Assembly (NCBI GenBank): GCA_002420085.1
Contig: DIHI01000127.1
Coordinates: 1-12,290, forward strand
Length of the DNA: 12,290 bases
Direction of reading: 5' to 3'
Source: Lysobacterales bacterium UBA5700
GTDB taxonomy: Bacteria > Pseudomonadota > Gammaproteobacteria > Xanthomonadales > Xanthomonadaceae
In this document: positions 1 through 6,215 of the stretch, one piece after another
Numbering within the stretch: the stretch's first letter is position 1
How the letters are laid out: each line of letters opens with the position of its first letter
Notes under the pieces: model-generated
What the model was told of the DNA's origin: nothing
The model's database searches: none
Seen by the model: only the letters and a program-made list of their open reading frames with translations
Translations under genes and position numbers: made by a program

Positions 1-21
1 CTTGAGGCTTGAGGCTTGAGG
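1..21. repeat. Heptanucleotide tandem repeat, three perfect copies
   Basis: The unit CTTGAGG occurs three times in perfect tandem from the first base of the window and is followed by a decayed partial unit (CTGAGCC). The array may extend further left, so the copy number seen is a minimum. It lies in the non-coding stretch downstream of the phosphoesterase stop codon. The rest of that stretch (22-99) shows no gene, no strong hairpin and no T-run. A seven-base unit would shift frame inside a gene, but here it appears intergenic. Confidence 0.75.
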
Positions 22-99
22 CTGAGCCTGATCTTAACCCGCCAACACTAGCCACATCGCATATCCACATCCACACCGACCCACGAAGACCCTCAATAT

Positions 100-1767
100 T
101 CAACGACCATAGTCATCCAGACGGTAGACGGCCGTGGCTCGGCGCTCGCCCTGCCAGCGGTCGAAGGCGCGGACCTCAATGCGATGCTCGCCGAGTGCGA
201 GATCGGTCGGCAGCGGCAGCCGCCAGAGGTGGCTCGACGCCACCGCCTGTGGCAGGCGCTCGTAGCCGCGCAGGGCATCGACCCGATCGTCGATCAGGTT
301 CTCGGCCAGCAGACGCGGATCGGGTGCCACGATCCTGGTCATCGGCAACCAGGGGCCGTCATCGATCCGGGCCTCGACCCGATCACCCTCGACGCCCATG
401 AAGACATTGGCGACCACCGGCACCCCCGGCCAGCCGCCGCGACGCAGAACCTTCGGCGCGTACAGGGCGATGGCATCGTCGTCGGCGCCCCGGGCGACCT
501 GCCAGCGCAACCGATAGCCACCGTCGGCGGTGATCGTCAGAATCGCATGGCCATTCGGCGTTCCGTCGGCCATGGTGGCATCCGGAATGCCCTCAGCATC
601 CAGCGGCCCGTTCCACCAACTACCGCAAGTGGCGCCGACGTTGTACTCGTGCAGGGGCGCCCCACCCTGCCAGCCATCCGCCGGCCCATGGAAATAGTGC
701 CGCTGGACGTGGCCATGCGCGGTCAGCAGCAGCACCTTGTGGAACGGCCGCAGCACTGCGAACAGCCGCTGACGATCCTCGGCTCGGAAGCTCGCCACGC
801 CTGGGATGGGATCGAACAGCGGGATGTGGGCAGCGATCACGATCCGGCGATCGGGAGCCAGCCCGGACAGGTAGCTTTCCAGGAATGCGAACTGATCCGG
901 ACGCAGTCCTCCGACATAGGCCGGCGTTTCGCCGGGTCGATAGATCACATCATCGAGCACGATGAAGCTGGCCGCCGCCTCTTCCCAGGCGAAGGTGTCC
1001 GGTCCGAAGGTGGCACGAAAACTGAGCAGCGACTCGGCATCACTGCCGGCATCGAAATCGAGATCGTGATTGCCGGCGGCGTGCAGCCAGGGCACACCGA
1101 GCGCCGTGGTCGCCTGATTGAGCGCGGGATACAGCGACAGATCGTCATGCACGATGTCGCCCAGACTGATGCCGAACCGACCCGGATGCCTGCCGATCAA
1201 CGGCGCGATGATGTCGCGTGCGTAGTGATCGACGTCGATCCGGGTCTTCGGCTGCGGGTCGCCGAAGACCAGCACGTGCAGATCATCATCGGCGGTGGCC
1301 GGATCGGCGCCGGTGCTGCCGTCCGCCGACCAAGCGTCTCGGCCAGCCCGAGCGGTCTCGGCGGTCAGTGCGAAATCGTGGTGGCGGGCATCGGAGGCCG
1401 GCATGCCGCCGTAGCGCAGCCCGGTCGAACCGCCCGGACGATGATGCCGCCAGAACTGCGGCAAACCGTCAGCCCCACGCGGCACCGCGAAGCCGGCCGG
1501 CTTGATCACGAACACCGTATCGTTGTCGCGGATCGCAAGCCGGTACCGGCCGGCCGCATCGGTGACCACCACCTCGCGGCCGTTCGAGACCTTCACGCCG
1601 GGCAGTCCGGGCTCGTCACGCTCCGCTCGACCATCCGCATCGCGATCGTCTACCACCCGCCCGCTTGCAGTCAGTGCCCAGGCCGACTCGACCAGACCGA
1701 GCAGCGACAGACCGAACAGGATCGATCGCCAGCCTCCCCACCCACTGCCTCCCGACACCCCCCTCAT
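100..1767 (-). CDS. Secreted calcineurin-like metallophosphoesterase, three-domain (MetallophosN / Metallophos / MetallophosC type)
   Basis: This 555-residue protein is an exported metal-dependent phosphohydrolase; its substrate cannot be told from sequence. Residues 1-31 form a Sec signal peptide (Arg14, a hydrophobic run at 15-25, and an S-A-W-A end). Residues 33-95 are a beta-rich domain with an Asp-rich stretch (DDRDADG) resembling SdrD-B/CNA-B or MetallophosN modules. Residues 163-358 are the calcineurin-like core: GDPQ (D170), GDIVHD (D204, D208), GNHD (232-235), AHIP (H314) and AHGHVQRH (H351, H353). The metal-binding set therefore looks complete. Residues 370-550 match the MetallophosC-type tail, including the signature around NVGATCGSWW and the GIPDATMADGTPNG segment. 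The ATG at 1767 has a GCAGG-type sequence just upstream; a GTG three codons later is a possible alternative start. The stop is TGA. Family members are often annotated as secreted phosphoesterases. The gene lies downstream of the S8 protease on the same strand, but a strong hairpin separates them, so it may be transcribed independently. Confidence 0.93.
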   Translation of the reverse strand: MRGVSGGSGWGGWRSILFGLSLLGLVESAWALTASGRVVDDRDADGRAERDEPGLPGVKVSNGREVVVTDAAGRYRLAIRDNDTVFVIKPAGFAVPRGADGLPQFWRHHRPGGSTGLRYGGMPASDARHHDFALTAETARAGRDAWSADGSTGADPATADDDLHVLVFGDPQPKTRIDVDHYARDIIAPLIGRHPGRFGISLGDIVHDDLSLYPALNQATTALGVPWLHAAGNHDLDFDAGSDAESLLSFRATFGPDTFAWEEAAASFIVLDDVIYRPGETPAYVGGLRPDQFAFLESYLSGLAPDRRIVIAAHIPLFDPIPGVASFRAEDRQRLFAVLRPFHKVLLLTAHGHVQRHYFHGPADGWQGGAPLHEYNVGATCGSWWNGPLDAEGIPDATMADGTPNGHAILTITADGGYRLRWQVARGADDDAIALYAPKVLRRGGWPGVPVVANVFMGVEGDRVEARIDDGPWLPMTRIVAPDPRLLAENLIDDRVDALRGYERLPQAVASSHLWRLPLPTDLALGEHRIEVRAFDRWQGERRATAVYRLDDYGR

Positions 1768-1826
1768 CCTGCCTGCCCCGCATCCGAAAACCGACCCCCA
1801 TTATCGCCGTCATCGGTGGCGACGTG

Positions 1827-1857
1827 ACACGGCCCCGGAATACATCCGGGGCCGTGT
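1827..1857 (-). terminator. Perfect 13-bp hairpin between protease and phosphoesterase genes (candidate terminator)
   Basis: The left arm 1827-1839 and right arm 1845-1857 are exact reverse complements (ACACGGCCCCGGA), with a five-base loop (ATACA). The stem is very GC-rich. It sits 68 bp past the stop codon of the S8 protease and 60 bp before the start of the phosphoesterase, the expected position for a terminator of the protease transcript. Neither strand has a T-run after the stem, so it is not a textbook intrinsic terminator. It could act with Rho, protect the 3' end of the mRNA, or be a protein site. A weaker 6-bp stem (GCTTGA/TCAAGC, 1900-1920) lies right after the protease stop. Confidence 0.6.
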
Positions 1858-1924
1858 GCAGGTACCGACGATGGCCCGGAGTGGCCAACGGTCGGTCAGG
1901 CTTGATCAGTACCGTCAAGCATGA

Positions 1925-3370
1925 TCAGGGGATCGGGCCGGTCGGACAGGCGAACGATGCCGTGCGCGAATCCGAGCCCGACGCATTACTGACCTCGACG
2001 GTCATGTTCACTGTCTGGAACTGACCGCAGGTGCCGAAGAAGACCTCGCTCCCGACATCCCCATTCCAAGTGATGGTCACCGGCGTGCCCGAGGTGAAGC
2101 TGACATCGCAGAAATACTGGCCGGCACCACTGTTGGCCATATCCGGGCAGTTGAAGTCCGTGATGGTCGGTGCCCCCGATGCGAACCGGCTGTACAGCAA
2201 GCGGTTCGGCGAGCCGGACCCGGCATTGGTGACCTTGCCGGTGGTGGCATTGGTGATGATGGCATTGGCCACCTGGCTCGGGGTCGCCGTCGGACTCGTC
2301 TCCAGATACAGCGCCGCAGTACCTGCCACGTGCGGCGAGGCCATCGACGTGCCGTTGATGGTGTTGGTTGCCGTGGTGCTGGTCCACCAGGCCGAAGTGA
2401 TCGAGGTGCCGGGTGCGAACAGATCCAGACAGGAACCGAAGTTCGATGCCTGGGTTGAAGACCAGACCGAACGGGCATCATTGCTGGCCGTGGCACCGAC
2501 AGTCACCGCATTGGCCACCCGTGCCGGCGAGAAGTTGCAGGCATTGGCATTGCTGTTGCCGGCGGCGACCACCGCCAGGACACCGGCATTGATCAGATTG
2601 TTGGTGGCAGTATCGACGGTGGAATTGGCCGAACCGCCCAGGCTCATGTTGACCACCGCCGGCTTGACGTGATTGGCACGCACCCAGTCGATCGCCGCCG
2701 CAATGGTCGAATTGGCTGCCCCACCCGTACAGCCGAACACTCGAACCGGAACCACTCGGGCCTGCTTGGCGACACCCCAGGTGGTGCCGGCAACCGTGCC
2801 GGCAACATGGGTGCCATGACCGTTGCAATCACTCGTGCCATTGCCATCGCTGACGAAGGTCGTACCCGTCAGCACTCGACCACTGAGATCGGTGTGGGTA
2901 GCCAGAATGCCGGTGTCGATCACGTATACCCGCACGCTGGAAGCACCGCTGTCGTAGACATAGGTGCCATTCAGCGGCAGGTTGGGCTGATCGACCCGGT
3001 CGAGGCCCCAGGTCGCATTGAACTGGGTGATACTGGGATAGCTGATGCCATCCTCTTCGATGAACGCGATCCGATCGTCGGTCAGCAGCCGTCGGATACG
3101 TGCCTCGCTGGCACGGGTGACGAAGCCCTGCAACGCATGTTCGTAAACCAGATCCACCGGCAAACCGTTGCGCCCGGCGATATCGGCAACCCGATCGGCA
3201 ACCGACGCTGGGGAACCGCGTCGCTCACCGTTGACCGACGCCTCAGCGCCGTCCTTGAAAACCACGATGTACTGCCCCTTGATGGCATTCTCAACACGCT
3301 TGAGTTCAGCCGCTGAAAGTTGGCTGAACGATGCAGATGCAACGAGCAGGACGAGAAGTCGTCGTTTCAT
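1925..3370 (-). CDS. Secreted subtilisin-like serine protease, S8 family (proteinase K/aqualysin type) with I9 propeptide
   Basis: This 481-residue preproenzyme is predicted to be an extracellular endopeptidase. Residues 1-20 are a Sec signal peptide (KRR, a hydrophobic core, then QLSA). Residues 31-113 are an I9-type inhibitor propeptide (GQYIVVFKD at 32-40). The catalytic domain (about 120-395) has the full triad: D152 in VIDTG, H185 in NGHGTHVAGT and S342 in NGTSMASPHVAG, with the oxyanion Asn at N272 in AAGNSN. C182, C214 and C278 are spaced like the disulfide cysteines of aqualysin I, and C314 is the likely fourth. The last 80 residues (about 400-481) form an extra beta-rich module with four cysteines (408, 421, 448, 475), possibly Ig/PKD-like. 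The frame is open 32 codons upstream to 3466, but the chosen ATG at 3370 begins a standard signal peptide. It also has GGAG 10 bases upstream. The upstream extension is polar and covers the hairpin and promoter region, so it is rejected. Confidence 0.95.
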   Translation of the reverse strand: MKRRLLVLLVASASFSQLSAAELKRVENAIKGQYIVVFKDGAEASVNGERRGSPASVADRVADIAGRNGLPVDLVYEHALQGFVTRASEARIRRLLTDDRIAFIEEDGISYPSITQFNATWGLDRVDQPNLPLNGTYVYDSGASSVRVYVIDTGILATHTDLSGRVLTGTTFVSDGNGTSDCNGHGTHVAGTVAGTTWGVAKQARVVPVRVFGCTGGAANSTIAAAIDWVRANHVKPAVVNMSLGGSANSTVDTATNNLINAGVLAVVAAGNSNANACNFSPARVANAVTVGATASNDARSVWSSTQASNFGSCLDLFAPGTSITSAWWTSTTATNTINGTSMASPHVAGTAALYLETSPTATPSQVANAIITNATTGKVTNAGSGSPNRLLYSRFASGAPTITDFNCPDMANSGAGQYFCDVSFTSGTPVTITWNGDVGSEVFFGTCGQFQTVNMTVEVSNASGSDSRTASFACPTGPIP

Positions 3371-3434
3371 GATAGATGCACTCCATAGCAGAACGTTGGG
3401 GGGATACTGACACTGACCGGACAAGGTCATGCGC

Positions 3435-3474
3435 CTTTGGTCTCCAGATGCTGCCCTGGAGACCAAAGCTTTTT
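3435..3474 (+). terminator. Perfect 13-bp inverted repeat followed by a T-run, upstream of the protease gene
   Basis: Arms 3435-3447 and 3456-3468 are exact reverse complements (CTTTGGTCTCCAG), with an eight-base loop. On the plus strand the stem is followed by C and then five T (3470-3474), which is the form of an intrinsic terminator. No plus-strand gene reads into it, however: both flanking genes (yoaA, ending at 3556, and the protease, starting at 3370) are on the minus strand, where no T-run follows the stem. It may terminate antisense transcripts, form the end of the yoaA operon without a U-tract, or act as an operator, because it overlaps the expected transcription start of the candidate protease promoter. 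Confidence 0.55.
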
Positions 3475-3498
3475 AGCAATGAAAGAGGGACAAATCAA
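3470..3498 (-). promoter_or_regulatory. Candidate sigma70-type promoter for the S8 protease gene
   Basis: Read on the minus strand, TTGATT (3498-3493) and TAAAAA (3475-3470) are separated by exactly 17 bases. Each hexamer matches the sigma70 consensus at four of six positions. The predicted start of transcription is near 3463, inside the outer arm of the 13-bp inverted repeat, giving a 5' untranslated leader of about 93 bases. This is the best promoter-like pair between yoaA and the protease, an unusually A/T-rich stretch for this window. It is a consensus match made by eye and has not been tested. Confidence 0.4.
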
Positions 3499-3555
3499 GC
3501 AGCCAGCGGCGCTGATATGTTCGGCACATCACATCCTTGAAAAACGTCTATCGCG

Positions 3556-5718
3556 TCACGATTCATTGCGGTCCACGAAAAACGCCGTCACCTGCTCGCG
3601 ATCGCGGGTACGCGGCATCGGCGGCAGGCTGTTCAGGAAGACCCGACCATACGGGCGAGTCAGCAATCGCGGATCACACAGAACCAATACGCCGCGATCG
3701 CGATCGGACCGGATCAGGCGGCCGACGCCCTGCTTGAGGGCGAGTGCTGCGGTCGGCAGTTGTTCGTCGCGGAACGGGTTGCCACCGGACCGCTCGATGG
3801 CGTCCAGACGCGCTTCGAGGACCGGATCATCGGGGGCGGCAAACGGCAGTCGATCGATCACGACCACACTCAAGGCATCGCCGACCACATCGACACCTTC
3901 CCAGAAACTGGCCGCACCAAGCAGCACGCCATTGCCGGAGAGGCGAAAACCGTCCAACAGGGCCTGTCTGGGCATCCGGCCCTGCACGAACAGTGGCCAT
4001 TGGTCGTCTGCCAGGGCATCGGCCGCCTCACGCAAGGCGCGGTGTGAGGTGAACAACAGGAAGGCACGGCCGCCCGAGGCGCTCAGCACCGGTCGTATTG
4101 CGGCGACCAGGGCGCGCGTGTAGTGGCCAGTGCCCGGCTCCGGCAGATTGGGCGGCAGATAGCACAGCGCTTGCCGGGGCCAGTCGAATGGGCTTGGCTG
4201 GAGCAGTTGCTTCGGCGCGTCGAGGCCGAGCCGGTTGATGAAATGATCGAATCGGCCGGCCACCGCGAGGGTCGCCGAGACGAACAGCCAGGCGCCACCG
4301 CTGCGCTCGCGGAATTCGCGCAAGGGTCCGGACACGTCCAGCGGAGTGCGATGGAATACGAAGCCGCGATTGCCGTGTTCGTACCAGAAGACCTCGTCAG
4401 CGCTGCGACGTGTCGGTGCATCATCCGGCCAGGAATCGGCGTCATCGTGGCTCTCCTGAGGCCAGTCTCGATCCTGATGCAATGGCGGCAGCGCAAACGG
4501 GTCATCGTCCAGGCCACCGACCCGTGCCGGACCGGATTCGCATTCGGCACCGATGGCGGCCACGTCCCGTCCCTGCCCGGGACTGGCTGGGTTTGAACGA
4601 CGGCCTAACCAGGCGATCAGGCGGGTGGCCAGATCGGTGCTGCGATCGCGACAACGTGCCAGTTCCGGCCCGACCTCGGCGACGCCATCGAGGTGGGTCG
4701 CCAGTTCGGCCAGGGCGGCGCCGACCTGCAACAGGGGGGCCGTCAGCACAGCCGATGCCGATGCCCGACCGGCCCGTTCCGGCAGAGCATCCATGGCGAC
4801 CCGCAGTTCGCGCACGGCATGTTCAAGACTGCGCACCGGTGGCTGGACCACGGCCAGGGTGGCATCGGCACCGGCACAGGCGGCCAGTGCATCGCGGCAC
4901 AATTCACTGATCTGGCGGGCGCTGACCCCGTCGCCGAAGAATTGGCTGGCCAGGTCCGGCAGTTGGTGGGCTTCGTCGAGCACGAAGGTGGCGGCGCCCG
5001 GCAGCAACTCACCATGCCCCTCGTGCTTGAGCGCGAGATCGGCCAACAGCAGGTGATGATTGACCACGACCAGATCGGCGGCCTGGGCACGGGCACGCGC
5101 CCGCACCACGAAGCAGTCGTCCCAGAACGGGCACTCGCTGTTGAGGCAGTTCTCGACCGTCGAGGTGATCGCCGGCCACAGGGGCGAGTCATCCGCGAGC
5201 GAGCCGATCTCACCGAGATCACCGCTGGCGGTGCTCCGACTCCAATCAAGGATGTCATGCAGGTTCGCCGTGACCCTGGCATCGCCGAATCGGAAGTCAC
5301 CCCGTGCCCGCTCCGCGCGGTACAGGCAGAGGTAGTTGCTGCGGCCCTTGAGCAGGGCGGCCTTGACCGAGATGCCGAGGGCGGCGCGCACACGCGGCAG
5401 ATCGCGGTGAAACAGTTGGTCCTGCAAGGCGCGGGTGCCGGTCGAGACGATCGTCCGCCGACCCGACAGCAGCACGGGAACCAGGTAGGCGAAGGTCTTG
5501 CCGATGCCGGTTCCGGCTTCGGCGATCAGACAGTCGCTGGCTTCGATGGCGTCGGCGATCGCCTCGGCCAGGGCCAACTGGCCGTCACGGGCGACGAAGC
5601 CCTCCACGACCGCACTCAGCGGACCGTCTGGAGCCAAGGCGGCGATGGCCCGATTCGCCAGGGTATCCGCCACGCTGTCGTCTGGCACTACATCCGTACC
5701 GGCGGTGGCGGGCTGCAT
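3556..5718 (-). CDS. yoaA: ATP-dependent DNA helicase YoaA (XPD/DinG-like, Fe-S, superfamily 2)
   Basis: This 720-residue protein is a 5'-3' DNA helicase of the XPD/DinG class. In E. coli, YoaA works in repair of stalled replication forks and binds the polymerase III chi subunit HolC. Walker A is EAGTGIGKT (67-75) and the DEAH box is at 248-251. The SAT motif is 481-483, the SFWEGVDV segment is 604-611, and motif VI is QGVGRLIR (663-670). Four cysteines, C131, C191, C196 and C202, are placed to hold the 4Fe-4S cluster. Segments such as LLKGRSNYLCL, VVVNHHLLLAD and the RPYGRVFLNSLPPMPRTRD tail match YoaA rather than DinG. The protein is about 80 residues longer than E. coli YoaA, mostly because of an acidic, probably disordered insertion at about 375-441. 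The ATG at 5718 overlaps the end of the upstream lipoprotein gene by 31 bp, suggesting translational coupling; only a weak GAGCGG-like sequence precedes it. Confidence 0.95.
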   Translation of the reverse strand: MQPATAGTDVVPDDSVADTLANRAIAALAPDGPLSAVVEGFVARDGQLALAEAIADAIEASDCLIAEAGTGIGKTFAYLVPVLLSGRRTIVSTGTRALQDQLFHRDLPRVRAALGISVKAALLKGRSNYLCLYRAERARGDFRFGDARVTANLHDILDWSRSTASGDLGEIGSLADDSPLWPAITSTVENCLNSECPFWDDCFVVRARARAQAADLVVVNHHLLLADLALKHEGHGELLPGAATFVLDEAHQLPDLASQFFGDGVSARQISELCRDALAACAGADATLAVVQPPVRSLEHAVRELRVAMDALPERAGRASASAVLTAPLLQVGAALAELATHLDGVAEVGPELARCRDRSTDLATRLIAWLGRRSNPASPGQGRDVAAIGAECESGPARVGGLDDDPFALPPLHQDRDWPQESHDDADSWPDDAPTRRSADEVFWYEHGNRGFVFHRTPLDVSGPLREFRERSGGAWLFVSATLAVAGRFDHFINRLGLDAPKQLLQPSPFDWPRQALCYLPPNLPEPGTGHYTRALVAAIRPVLSASGGRAFLLFTSHRALREAADALADDQWPLFVQGRMPRQALLDGFRLSGNGVLLGAASFWEGVDVVGDALSVVVIDRLPFAAPDDPVLEARLDAIERSGGNPFRDEQLPTAALALKQGVGRLIRSDRDRGVLVLCDPRLLTRPYGRVFLNSLPPMPRTRDREQVTAFFVDRNES

Positions 5719-6215
5719 TGATCGAGCCGCTCGCGGGCGACCCTGCCGCGCGCAGGATCATGCAGAACATCGCGGGCGGTGGCCACGGTCAGCCAGCTTC
5801 GACGACACAGTTCTCCGACCCGAGGGCCACGCTCGTAGGCACGGCCGGCGAGTTCCACGGCACGCTCCCACTCGGTACGCAGCAGAGCCAGTTCGGCGGC
5901 CTCCTGCAACAGTTCGGGGTCATCGGGCAGGGCCGCCAGCGCCTGTTCGAGCGCAGCGGCGGCGCCATCGAGATCACCGCTGGACTGGCGCTGACGCACC
6001 AGATCGATCCAGTGCCCACGCTCGGCATCACGCAACGGCGCGACATCGACGCTCGTCTCGCCAAGTTCGCGGGCATGCCGGCGCAGCGACTCCAGCAGGC
6101 CAACCGGATCGATCGTCGGGATCGGCGCCTCGACCGTCGGCGGCGGGGTCGAGCCGCAGCCAGCCAGCAGCACGATGGTCAGGACCGGCAACCGCCGGCA
6201 CAATCCGATGATCAT
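5688..6215 (-). CDS. lpoP: LpoP-like outer-membrane TPR lipoprotein, probable activator of PBP1b
   Basis: This 175-residue protein has a lipoprotein signal (hydrophobic 10-19, lipobox LAGC with C20). Gly at +2 gives no inner-membrane retention signal, so outer-membrane sorting is expected. A proline-rich linker (about 21-38) could reach into the periplasm. Residues 66-135 contain TPR-like helix pairs (SSGDLDGAAAALEQALAALP, then the ELLQEAAELALLRTEWERAVELA region, whose second half resembles a further TPR). Two C-terminal cysteines (C137, C167) might pair. In Pseudomonas aeruginosa, LpoP is a TPR outer-membrane lipoprotein encoded beside PBP1b and needed for its activity. Here too the gene directly follows mrcB. 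I prefer the ATG at 6215 over an upstream in-frame ATG at 6236: it makes an ATGA overlap with the mrcB stop, has GGAG 10 bases upstream, and puts the lipid Cys at residue 20. The function is inferred from context and architecture, because TPR sequences alone are not specific. Confidence 0.85.
   Translation of the reverse strand: MIIGLCRRLPVLTIVLLAGCGSTPPPTVEAPIPTIDPVGLLESLRRHARELGETSVDVAPLRDAERGHWIDLVRQRQSSGDLDGAAAALEQALAALPDDPELLQEAAELALLRTEWERAVELAGRAYERGPRVGELCRRSWLTVATARDVLHDPARGRVARERLDQCSPPPPVRM

Noticed and set aside
184-1827. Long plus-strand open frame (547 codons) opposite the phosphoesterase
   Set aside because: It mirrors a gene with full catalytic motifs, signal peptide and C-terminal signature on the other strand. 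Its translation is low in complexity and has no recognisable domain, and long antisense frames are common in high-GC genes.
3371-3466. N-terminal extension of the S8 protease to an upstream ATG at 3466
   Set aside because: The extension is polar, overlaps the inverted repeat and promoter, and would bury the signal peptide. The ATG at 3370 has a ribosome site and starts a standard signal peptide.
4693-5721. Plus-strand open frame (342 codons) opposite yoaA
   Set aside because: The opposite strand carries a complete YoaA helicase. The antisense translation is Gly/Gln/Arg-rich with no domain.
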